A stretch of DNA of 9,854 nucleotides from Sulfurimonas sp. (GTDB lineage: Bacteria; Campylobacterota; Campylobacteria; Campylobacterales; Sulfurimonadaceae): assembly GCA_027063215.1 (NCBI GenBank), contig JAMOSE010000024.1:1-9854 (forward strand), given 5' to 3'. A program made the translations under genes and the position numbers. Shown here in pieces: positions 1 to 6,580 of this stretch; within the stretch, counting starts at the first letter, position 1; the number at the start of each line of letters is the position of its first letter. The notes under the pieces are model-generated. The model ran no database searches. It was not told the origin of the DNA and worked only from the letters and a program-made list of their open reading frames with translations.

Positions 1-1858
1 TCAAAAAATCTGTCTTTTTGCTCACACTCCCACTTACTTTTGCACCAAGGGATTCAAGCATCTCTTTGATCTTGCCACGACTCTCACTCATTGTCCCTGT
101 CAATACAACTGTTTTACCCTTCAATGGGTTCTCTTTTGCCTCTTCTCTCTTTTGAGGGGCTGTTGGGTCTATCAATTCTTGGAGTTTTGTCACTGTAGCA
201 AGATTAACTCGCATAAACTCTAAGTAACTCTCCGCCATTTCATCACCAATACCATCAATTGTGATCAGTGCATCTTTCGTAGCTTCTTTATATGCAAGTC
301 CAAAAGCTTCTGCTATCATCTTAGAAGCCACCTCTCCAATATGCTCGATCCCAAGCGCATTGATAAAACGCCAAAGTTCAGATCCCTTGACAGCAGCTAT
401 GGAGTTAAGAAGATTTTGTGCCTTTTTCTCTTTAAAACCTTCAAGTTTTAAGAGATCTTGCATTGTTAAAGCAAAGAGATCTACTACACTTTTTACAAGT
501 CCTGCATTAAAGAGCTGCTCTACGATCTTGACACCCAGCCCATCAATATTAAGACAGGGTTTGGATGCAAAATAAATAATAGAGTTAACAACACGAGCCT
601 CACACTTAAGATTTTGACACTTTATAAGCACCTCTTCTTGCAAAAGCTCACTCCCACATACCGGACAATATTTTGGACGTTCTACTTTTACTTCATTACC
701 ACTGCGCTCCTGTATGAGCACTTTCACGATCTTGGGTATTACATCTCCACTGCGAAGAATGATGACCTTATCGCCTATACGAATATCCATCCGCTCGATC
801 TCATCAAAGTTATGCAGCGTTGCACGCTCAACTACCACTCCGTCAATATCCGTCGGCTCAACAACTGCAACCGGTGTTACAGCTCCCGTTCGTCCAACCT
901 GCAGTACAATATCTTTAATAGTTGTTATCTTCTCAACGGCAGGAAACTTGTACGCAACTGCCCAGCGTGGTACTTTTACGGTATAGCCCATATCGATCTG
1001 TGCTGCTATCTCATTAACTTTGACAACCATACCATCAAGCATCATAGGATAACTCTCACGCTCACGTTTCATCTGCTCATACACAGCCTCTATCTCATCA
1101 TAGCCTTGTGTCAATGCTCGACGTGGCGGTTTGCGAAAACCAAGATCATAGATATACTCCATACGCTCACTTAAAAGCTTTTGCTCTAAGTCATTAACCC
1201 CGATACCATAGGGTAAAAAAACCAAATTACGTGCAGCGGTTATCTTTGGATCAAGCTGTCGCAGACTTCCTGCTGCTGCATTTCTTGGATTTGCAAAGGG
1301 AGGCTCACCCTTTTTTATACGATCTTCATTGATCTTTGCAAACTCATCTTTAAAGATAACTACCTCCCCGCGTATCTCAATCAGCCCTTTATGTGCAATC
1401 GTAAGCGGAATCGATCGGATTGTCTTTACATTTTGCGTAATCAGCTCACCTTCTACACCATTTCCACGGGTAATACCCTCTTTTAAAAGACCATCTTCAT
1501 AGATCAGATTAAGACTCGCTCCATCATACTTAGGCTCACAGTAAAATGTTACATTCCTGTCAAGTCTATAGGTCTTCTCCAACCACTTTTCAAGCCCATC
1601 AGCATCAAAAATATCCTCTAATGACCACATACGTGAGAGATGTTTTGCCTTTATAAAACCATCACTGACAACATCGCCCACTCTTTGTGTCGGTGAATCT
1701 GCCAAAATATCCTCTGGATGTGCCGCTTCGTATGCAACAACCTCATGGTAGAGTTTGTCATACTCCTCATCTGTAGTTATAGGATCATCTAAAACATAGT
1801 AGTGATATGCCCAGAGATTGAGTTTTTTTACTGCTTCTTTATAGTCATTAAAATTCAT
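1..1858 (-). CDS. ligA: NAD-dependent DNA ligase LigA (3' end outside window)
   Basis: This gene encodes the replicative DNA ligase that seals nicks between Okazaki fragments using NAD+. I translated the minus strand from the ATG at 1856-1858: 619 codons run open to the window edge, about 30 short of the usual family length of roughly 650. Visible in order are the Ia domain (residues about 1-60, with YYVLDDPITTDEEYD), the adenylation domain with the nucleotidyl-accepting lysine K110 in KYDG (codon 1529-1531), motif DGMVVK (275-280) and KVPRWAVAYKFPA (295-307), the OB fold, a four-cysteine zinc finger (C398, C401, C414, C419), helix-hairpin-helix repeats (about 430-560) and the beginning of the BRCT domain (from about 577, NPLKGKTVVLTGTM). 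It starts 18 nt after the MATE gene stop, with AAAAAGG as a somewhat distant ribosome-binding site, and is the last gene seen in the leftward operon. All signature motifs are intact, so the identification is firm. Confidence 0.97.
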   Translation of the reverse strand, partial: MNFNDYKEAVKKLNLWAYHYYVLDDPITTDEEYDKLYHEVVAYEAAHPEDILADSPTQRVGDVVSDGFIKAKHLSRMWSLEDIFDADGLEKWLEKTYRLDRNVTFYCEPKYDGASLNLIYEDGLLKEGITRGNGVEGELITQNVKTIRSIPLTIAHKGLIEIRGEVVIFKDEFAKINEDRIKKGEPPFANPRNAAAGSLRQLDPKITAARNLVFLPYGIGVNDLEQKLLSERMEYIYDLGFRKPPRRALTQGYDEIEAVYEQMKRERESYPMMLDGMVVKVNEIAAQIDMGYTVKVPRWAVAYKFPAVEKITTIKDIVLQVGRTGAVTPVAVVEPTDIDGVVVERATLHNFDEIERMDIRIGDKVIILRSGDVIPKIVKVLIQERSGNEVKVERPKYCPVCGSELLQEEVLIKCQNLKCEARVVNSIIYFASKPCLNIDGLGVKIVEQLFNAGLVKSVVDLFALTMQDLLKLEGFKEKKAQNLLNSIAAVKGSELWRFINALGIEHIGEVASKMIAEAFGLAYKEATKDALITIDGIGDEMAESYLEFMRVNLATVTKLQELIDPTAPQKREEAKENPLKGKTVVLTGTMSESRGKIKEMLESLGAKVSGSVSKKTDFL

Positions 1859-1876
1859 AGATATATTTTACCTTTT

Positions 1877-3196
1877 TTACACTTTTGTATGCAACCACTC
1901 TCTTTTAGAGTAGATATACCAATATATGATCCCTTTGATCAATGTCTCCAAATTCATAATAGCAAAAATAACCACTATGCCATAACCCATTTTATAGGCA
2001 ATGTATGAGGGAACAAGACGAAAGAGCCATAAAGAGACAAGATTTACTTTGAGTGTTGTCTTTGTCGCCCCTGCTCCCCGTAGTGACGCAGAGTAAACAA
2101 ACATAATAGCAAGCGGGATCTGTGCCAAACCAACCAAAATCAGATACTTTGAAGCTACAGCAATAGTAAGCGGATCTTTGGTAAAAAAGTGTACTAAATA
2201 CTCCGGAAAGAGGATCATAACAAGACCGACACTTCCCATAAACGTATAAGCGATTCGTCCGCTTATTATGCCCATATTGTAAGCTTTGTCAAAATTCTTT
2301 GCTCCGATATTTTGCCCGACAAGTGCCATAGAAGCAATAGCAAAACCAAAGCCCGGCATAAAAGCGATCCCCTCAATCCGAAGCCCTACCTGATAGCCTG
2401 CAAGTTCCGCCGTTCCATAAGCTGTAATAATAGAAACAAAAAAGAGAAAACTCAAACTTGAGATCCCTCTGTCAATAGCAGCAGCATAGCCGACTTTTAA
2501 GACACGCTGAATATCTTTCAATCGAACAATAGGTAAAAAATCAAGTTTGGAATTTGCTTTCTTTTTGATCAGCAAATAGTAAGCCACATTATTAAAACCA
2601 TAGGCAATAACCGTTGCAATAGCCGCACCTTCAATACCTAAAGCCGGTGCACCAAAATGACCAAAAATCAAAATATAGTTTAAAAAGGCATTCATTCCTG
2701 ATGAAACCAGCTTAATATAGAGTGAACTCTTTGTATCACCTGCTGCGGAGAGCGCATTATAAAGAAGCGTATCTAAAAAGATAACTATAATACCGAGTGA
2801 CAGTATGCGAAAATAGCTCCCGCCCTCTTTGACAACATCAGCGGTTGCACCCATCCAGGCATAAAAATGGTAAGCTCCAAAATAGCCACTTATACTGACA
2901 ACTATACCCAGAGATATAGCCAAAAGCACAAGAGAAAAGAGCAGTGCCGAAGCTCTCTTTTTTCTACCCTGCCCTATAAAACGGGAAATAAGAGCATTGC
3001 CACCGACAACAAAAAGTGTCATCAGGACATTAACAATCATCATAAACTGCATACTCATACCAACCGCAGCCAAAGCTGCAACACTCACCGTTCCAACCAT
3101 CAGCATATCAATAAGGACCTGCAGTATATCTACAAGATGTTTGAGTGCTGCAGGAAATGCGAGTGAGAGGACCTTTTTAGTATCGGGGGAAATCAT
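1877..3196 (-). CDS. MATE-family multidrug/Na+ antiporter
   Basis: The 439-residue product is a polytopic inner-membrane protein of the MATE family (NorM/DinF type), which exports cationic compounds in exchange for Na+ or H+. About 12 hydrophobic segments are spread along the whole length, with the usual two-lobe layout: lobe one about residues 1-210, a charged loop (KKKANSKLDF, 211-220), then lobe two. Family-like stretches include GDTKSSL (153-159), LNYILIFG with GIEGAAIAT (172-195), GLRIEGIAFMPGFGFA (271-286), ALVGQNIGA (291-299) and SLRGAGATKTTL in the second half. The length is normal for the family. The ATG overlaps the stop codon of the preceding 90-codon gene in an ATGA arrangement and has no clear Shine-Dalgarno, which suggests translational coupling. 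Substrate cannot be read from sequence. An assignment to DinF-like versus NorM-like subgroup is open. Confidence 0.92.
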   Translation of the reverse strand: MISPDTKKVLSLAFPAALKHLVDILQVLIDMLMVGTVSVAALAAVGMSMQFMMIVNVLMTLFVVGGNALISRFIGQGRKKRASALLFSLVLLAISLGIVVSISGYFGAYHFYAWMGATADVVKEGGSYFRILSLGIIVIFLDTLLYNALSAAGDTKSSLYIKLVSSGMNAFLNYILIFGHFGAPALGIEGAAIATVIAYGFNNVAYYLLIKKKANSKLDFLPIVRLKDIQRVLKVGYAAAIDRGISSLSFLFFVSIITAYGTAELAGYQVGLRIEGIAFMPGFGFAIASMALVGQNIGAKNFDKAYNMGIISGRIAYTFMGSVGLVMILFPEYLVHFFTKDPLTIAVASKYLILVGLAQIPLAIMFVYSASLRGAGATKTTLKVNLVSLWLFRLVPSYIAYKMGYGIVVIFAIMNLETLIKGIIYWYIYSKREWLHTKV

Positions 3197-3465
3197 TTTT
3201 GAAAAAATTGTGCTACCTCTTGCATTGTATTTATTAGTTCATCCTGAGTAGCAAACTCCAAAACTTTTTTATCTCTAACCTGCTCACCCGGCGGCGTATA
3301 GTCAAAAACCAAAACATAATTGAGCAGTTTTACCTTATCGCCATAGAGTTCATACCACTCCAGACTCATCTCTGCAACTTCACCCTGCATATCTATAACT
3401 ACTGCACCATAAAGCCGTGTTAAGTTTTCTAAACGAATCGTTTCATTTTTATAATTATATATCAT
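3193..3465 (-). CDS. Conserved-looking small protein of unknown function (90 aa)
   Basis: I do not recognise this protein. It is a short, soluble-looking product of 90 residues with no cysteine, no signal peptide and no membrane segment. It has a mixed N-terminal part containing GAVVIDMQGEVAEMSLEWYE, a central LLNYVLVFDYTPPGEQ stretch, and a predicted C-terminal helix (DELINTMQEVAQFFQK). I chose the ATG at 3463-3465 because it has a purine-rich GTGAGAAAA upstream and gives an 11-nt overlap with the MFS gene. The longer reading from a GTG at 3507 would overlap the MFS gene by 53 nt and add 14 residues. Its stop overlaps the MATE start by 4 nt. Being locked between two transporter genes suggests, but does not show, a role linked to one of them. 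That it is a real gene is supported by its tight fit between neighbours on both sides. Confidence 0.75.
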   Translation of the reverse strand: MIYNYKNETIRLENLTRLYGAVVIDMQGEVAEMSLEWYELYGDKVKLLNYVLVFDYTPPGEQVRDKKVLEFATQDELINTMQEVAQFFQK

Positions 3466-4657
3466 TGATTTTCTCACTTTTAAGTATGAAATTATAGTAT
3501 ATCGCACCTATAATAAAACCAAGTCCCATCAAAAAAGCAATATTTTGCAAACTAAAACTTTTTTCTGCCAAATAGCCAATCATATAAGAGGTAAAAGCAG
3601 CAACACTTAAAAAAAGCATATCATTATAAGCAACTATGCGGCCGTAGTACTCCTTATCTATATTTTTCTGCAGAAGTGTATAACTGTATGACCAGAGTGT
3701 TGTTGTAAAAAAACCGACAACAACACTAGCAAGCAGTGAGAGGTAAAAATTATCCATCAGATAAGCCCAAAGCCAAATCGCCATGCCCTGCCCTATAAAA
3801 ACATACAGTAATCTTTTGTTGTTAATCCACTTACCAAGAACAATAGGACCAATGACTAAACCAACTGCTCGCATTGAGTGCAAGAGTCCCAAAGCCAAAG
3901 AGGTTGCAATGATAGAAGCATAGTAGCGATCTACCATCAAAGCTACAAGTGCATCAAAAGCAGTCAGTCCTACAAAAGAGTGAATCAGCATCAAATGCAG
4001 TGCTTTTGGATTTGACTTCAGATAAGAAAAGGTATCTTTCATCATTACAAAAAAATTCTCTTTTATATGCAAAATCTCATCTTTAAATTTCAGATCATAC
4101 AAAAGAAAAAAGGCACATACAAACATCAGAGCATCAAGTAAAAAAGCCACTTTTATACCAAGTAAATAGACTACAAATCCACTGATTGCCATGCCGAGGG
4201 TATAAGAAAGTGACCAGATGATAGAGTGAAGTTCATTTGCTCGTTGCAGTTTCTCTCCATCCAAGATTTTAGGTAGCAGTGACATCTCTGTAGTAAAATA
4301 AAATGATGCAGCTGCCATCTTCACAAGAATAAGAATATATAAAAGATTGAGATCACTGACTTCACTTACAAAAATCAAAGCTGCAGTAGAGAATATCTCA
4401 ACAAAGATTAAAAAGAGCATCAGCTCTTTGGCCCGAAATCTGTCAATAACAGGACCTGAAAAAGGAGCCTGAATAACACCTGCTAAAAAATTAAGCATTG
4501 CTACAAATGCTACTACTTCAGCCGAAACATCCAAATGGATCAGAAGTGTATAGATAGCGACATTGGAAAACCAGGCACCAAAGTAAGAGATAAGTTGAAC
4601 AAAAGAGAGTCTTTTTAAAACAGGCTCTTCTTGTAAAAGTTGTATATATGCTTTCAT
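3455..4657 (-). CDS. Major facilitator superfamily (MFS) transporter
   Basis: The product (400 residues from the chosen start) is an inner-membrane carrier with about 12 hydrophobic segments. After the first membrane pair it carries a motif-A-like loop, APFSGPVIDRFRAKELM (residues 64-80), resembling the G-x-x-x-D-R-x-x-R signature of MFS proteins, and a hydrophilic central loop (LKFKDEILHIKENF) separating two six-helix halves. The overall look resembles the EntS/MFS_3 exporter type, so export of a small molecule is more likely than uptake, but no substrate can be named. I chose the ATG at 4655-4657; an upstream in-frame TTG at 4694-4696 would add 13 residues (QISFFSYATLAS) that look untypical. 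Neither start has a convincing Shine-Dalgarno. It is the first gene of the leftward operon and its last codons overlap the next gene by 11 nt. Confidence 0.88.
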   Translation of the reverse strand: MKAYIQLLQEEPVLKRLSFVQLISYFGAWFSNVAIYTLLIHLDVSAEVVAFVAMLNFLAGVIQAPFSGPVIDRFRAKELMLFLIFVEIFSTAALIFVSEVSDLNLLYILILVKMAAASFYFTTEMSLLPKILDGEKLQRANELHSIIWSLSYTLGMAISGFVVYLLGIKVAFLLDALMFVCAFFLLYDLKFKDEILHIKENFFVMMKDTFSYLKSNPKALHLMLIHSFVGLTAFDALVALMVDRYYASIIATSLALGLLHSMRAVGLVIGPIVLGKWINNKRLLYVFIGQGMAIWLWAYLMDNFYLSLLASVVVGFFTTTLWSYSYTLLQKNIDKEYYGRIVAYNDMLFLSVAAFTSYMIGYLAEKSFSLQNIAFLMGLGFIIGAIYYNFILKSEKINDI

Positions 4658-4713
4658 AGATGCAAGAGTAGCATAAGAAAAAAAAGAAATTTGCAATTTT
4701 TACAATTTTTTTC

Positions 4714-4740
4714 TAAAGTTATTGTATAAAATGTCGATGT
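4714..4740 (+). promoter_or_regulatory. Sigma-28 (FliA)-type promoter of flaG
   Basis: The sequence reads TAAAGTTA at 4714-4721, then exactly 11 nt, then GTCGATGT at 4733-4740. The enterobacterial sigma-28 consensus is TAAAGTTT-N11-GCCGATAA, so 7 of 8 bases in the -35 element and 5 of 8 in the -10 element agree, including the CGAT core, with ideal spacing. Transcription would begin about 4747, leaving a leader of about 35 nt before the flaG ATG. A late flagellar promoter in front of a FlaG gene makes functional sense. No sigma-54 element (TGGC-N-TTGC) was seen here. Confidence 0.7.
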
Positions 4741-4751
4741 TGTGATTAATA

Positions 4752-4757
4752 ATTATA
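4752..4757 (-). promoter_or_regulatory. Candidate -10 box for the leftward MFS-MATE-ligA operon
   Basis: Read on the minus strand the site is TATAAT preceded by GAA, matching the extended -10 form common in Campylobacterota, where no clear -35 box is expected. It would give a leader of roughly 90 nt before the MFS ATG. A second candidate, TACAAT at 4721-4726 (minus strand), lies closer to the gene. The first site falls in the flaG leader, so the two divergent transcripts would overlap at their 5' ends. This is a pattern match only. Confidence 0.3.
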
Positions 4758-4768
4758 TTCTGTAAGCT

Positions 4769-4774
4769 AAGGAG
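4769..4774 (+). promoter_or_regulatory. Strong Shine-Dalgarno of flaG
   Basis: AAGGAG lies 6 nt before the ATG at 4781. It is the best ribosome-binding site in the window and fixes the flaG start. Confidence 0.85.
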
Positions 4775-4780
4775 TAAGTC

Positions 4781-5182
4781 ATGGATGGCATTGCTAATGT
4801 TGCAAGACAACAACAATCACAAATGAATGTTCAAGAGACTCACGCAAGAGTACAAGAACAGATGCAGACAACACAACAGACTTCACAAACACGAATGAAA
4901 GAAGATGATGTTGTTCAAGAGATGCAAAAATCTGCTTCAAATGAAAAAAATCAGATTAATTCTCAAAAAGATGTTGAGGAGTTAATAAAAAAACTAAATG
5001 ATGCAATGGCACCACTCAATCCTGATATTAAATTCGGTGTAGATCGACACGACGTCTTTTATGTTGCAGCCATTGATTCAAAAACTGACAGAATTATCCG
5101 AAGATTTCCTGCTGAACAAGCAAATGATTTTTTACCTAAAATGCAAGAAGTGAGTGGTATTCTTTTTGATTCAAAGGGATAA
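4781..5182 (+). CDS. flaG: FlaG-family flagellar protein
   Basis: The 133-residue product has a FlaG domain in its C-terminal half (about residues 62-133), with the typical pattern of a short helix (VEELIKKLNDAM), then FGVD, VFYVAAIDSKTDRIIRRFP (92-110) and a closing helix ending in ILFD. FlaG proteins are known to affect flagellar filament length in Campylobacter, but their biochemical role is poorly defined. The N-terminal 60 residues are hydrophilic and rich in glutamine (11 Gln among the first 36 residues) and probably flexible; there is no cysteine and no signal peptide, in keeping with export by the flagellar system or a cytoplasmic role. It has its own sigma-28-like promoter and a terminator directly behind it, so it is probably a single-gene unit. 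In many relatives flaG sits directly before fliD and fliS, which are absent here. Confidence 0.88.
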   Translation: MDGIANVARQQQSQMNVQETHARVQEQMQTTQQTSQTRMKEDDVVQEMQKSASNEKNQINSQKDVEELIKKLNDAMAPLNPDIKFGVDRHDVFYVAAIDSKTDRIIRRFPAEQANDFLPKMQEVSGILFDSKG

Positions 5183-5229
5183 GATTATGCTCTTATGAGC
5201 ATAATCTACTCCCTTTTGATACATTTTTT
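5171..5229 (+). terminator. Rho-independent terminator of flaG, overlapping its stop codon
   Basis: The inner part is a perfect 11-bp inverted repeat (5182-5192 with 5197-5207, GATTATGCTC / GAGCATAATC plus one A-T pair) around a TTAT loop. After a 2-by-2 mismatch it continues with a 7-bp outer stem (5173-5179 with 5210-5216, AAAGGGA / TCCCTTT), then two more pairs beyond a bulged T at 5217. A run of six T follows at 5224-5229 and more T-tracts after that. The flaG stop codon (5180-5182) and the last three sense codons lie inside the hairpin. It separates flaG from argG. Confidence 0.75.
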
Positions 5230-5311
5230 CTTTTGTATGCTTTATTTTTTCTTATTTTGCTTTTTTAACTCTTTTCATATAAGCAAAGACTCACCTCTTT
5301 TTCGATATAAT
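5224..5311 (+). promoter_or_regulatory. argG operon promoter with phased T-tracts and TATAAT box
   Basis: A TATAAT box lies at 5306-5311, preceded by CGA so that it reads GATATAAT, the sigma-70 -10 form typical of Campylobacter and Helicobacter. There is no clear -35 hexamer. Instead, T-runs recur at 5224-5229, 5231-5234, 5245-5250, 5255-5258, 5261-5266, 5272-5275 and 5298-5302, many about one helical turn apart, as known for this lineage. Transcription would start near 5318, giving a leader of about 30 nt. The palindrome ATCGCGAT (5310-5317) sits at the start point; no ArgR-type box is evident. Confidence 0.65.
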
Positions 5312-5332
5312 CGCGATAATTATTTTACAATC

Positions 5333-5338
5333 AAAAGG
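5333..5338 (+). promoter_or_regulatory. Shine-Dalgarno of argG
   Basis: AAAAGG lies 8 nt before the ATG at 5347 and supports that start. Confidence 0.7.
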
Positions 5339-5346
5339 TTTTTTAT

Positions 5347-6567
5347 ATGAAAAAAAGTGTCAAAAAAGTGGTATTAGCCTATTCTGGGGGATTAGATACA
5401 AGCGTTATTTTAAAATGGCTTCAAGATGAGTATAACTGTGAAGTAGTAACATTTACAGCAGATCTAGGACAAGGTGAAGAGCTTGAACCTGCTCGCATCA
5501 AGGCACTTGAACTTGGTATTAAACCTGAAAATATCTTTATCGATGACCTTCGTGAAGAGTTTGTAAAAGATTTTGTTTACCCTATGTTTAGAGCAAATGC
5601 GATCTATGAAGGCGAGTATCTTCTAGGTACATCAATAGCACGTCCTTTAATCGCAAAACGTCAAGCAGAGATTGCAAAGATCACAGGAGCTGACGGAGTA
5701 AGTCACGGTGCAACAGGTAAAGGAAATGATCAAGTACGTTTTGAGATGGGTTACTTAAGCCAAGATGCTACACTGACAATTATCGCTCCATGGCGTGAAT
5801 GGGATTTGAACTCTCGTGAAAAACTTTTGGCATACGCTGCAAAACACGGTATTCAAATCGAGAAAAAAGGGAAAAAATCACCGTATTCAATGGATGCAAA
5901 CCTCCTTCACATCTCATATGAGGGCGGAATTTTAGAAGATCCTGCTGCAGAGCCGGAAGAGTCTATGTGGTTATGGTCAAACTCACCTGAAAATGCTCCA
6001 GACGAAGCAGAATACATTGAGATCACATACAAAAACGGTGATCCTGTAGCACTTAACGGTAAAGAGTTAAGTCCAGCTACTATGCTAAAAACTTTAAATG
6101 AGCTTGGTGGAAAACATGGAATTGGACGTGTAGATATCGTTGAAAACCGCTTTGTAGGTATGAAAGCTCGTGGCTGTTATGAAACTCCGGGTGGTACGAT
6201 TATGCTCAAAGCGCACCGTGCTATTGAGTCTATCACACTTGATCGTGAAGCTGCACACCTCAAAGATGAGATGATGCCAAGATATGCAAAACTTATTTAT
6301 AACGGTTTTTGGTTCTCTCCAGAGCGTGAGATGCTGCAAGCTGCGATTGATAAAACACAAGAGTGGGTAGAAGGAACAGTAAGACTCAAACTCTACAAAG
6401 GCAATGTAATCGTCGTTGGCAGAAGTTCTGATGTGTCACTTTTTAACCCAGAGTATTCAACTTTTGAAGAAGATGAAGTTTATAATCAAAAAGATGCAGA
6501 AGGTTTTATTAAACTCAATGCATTACGTTTTATTATTGAAGGTAAAGCGCGAAGAGATAAAAAATAA
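5347..6567 (+). CDS. argG: Argininosuccinate synthase
   Basis: This cytoplasmic enzyme joins citrulline and aspartate with ATP hydrolysis to AMP to make argininosuccinate, the penultimate step of arginine synthesis. The 406-residue protein is full length for the family. The N-terminal nucleotide-binding domain shows the PP-loop SGGLDTS (residues 13-19), with FTADLGQGEE (36-45) and the second signature GATGKGNDQVRFE (121-133), which binds aspartate and citrulline. SPYSMDANLLHISYEGG follows in the middle, and the C-terminal oligomerisation helix occupies the end. It has its own promoter and is the first gene of the rightward operon; the next gene starts 13 nt after its stop. No argH or other arg gene is adjacent, so arginine genes are probably scattered in this genome. 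Confidence 0.98.
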   Translation: MKKSVKKVVLAYSGGLDTSVILKWLQDEYNCEVVTFTADLGQGEELEPARIKALELGIKPENIFIDDLREEFVKDFVYPMFRANAIYEGEYLLGTSIARPLIAKRQAEIAKITGADGVSHGATGKGNDQVRFEMGYLSQDATLTIIAPWREWDLNSREKLLAYAAKHGIQIEKKGKKSPYSMDANLLHISYEGGILEDPAAEPEESMWLWSNSPENAPDEAEYIEITYKNGDPVALNGKELSPATMLKTLNELGGKHGIGRVDIVENRFVGMKARGCYETPGGTIMLKAHRAIESITLDREAAHLKDEMMPRYAKLIYNGFWFSPEREMLQAAIDKTQEWVEGTVRLKLYKGNVIVVGRSSDVSLFNPEYSTFEEDEVYNQKDAEGFIKLNALRFIIEGKARRDKK

Positions 6568-6580
6568 AAAGGGAAAAATT

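Noticed and set aside
261..1174. Open frames on the plus strand over ligA, 90 to 186 codons long
   Set aside because: They lie entirely opposite ligA, whose translation shows every family motif in order, and their proteins have unnatural compositions with no recognisable domain.
5303..5318. Possible ArgR operator at the argG start (CGATATAATCG and ATCGCGAT palindromes)
   Set aside because: The bases do not fit the ArgR box pattern (TGNAT-type half-sites), and short AT-rich palindromes around a -10 box are expected by chance.
5212..5338. Nine-base inverted repeat CCTTTTGAT (5212-5220) and ATCAAAAGG (5330-5338), the latter containing the argG Shine-Dalgarno
   Set aside because: The predicted argG start at about 5318 lies after the first arm, so the two would share an RNA only on read-through. 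Nine AT-rich matches can arise by chance.
6416..6580. A 55-codon N-terminal extension of the FTR-rhodanese protein reaching into argG
   Set aside because: It is out of frame over the conserved argG C-terminus, and a good Shine-Dalgarno stands directly before the ATG at 6581.
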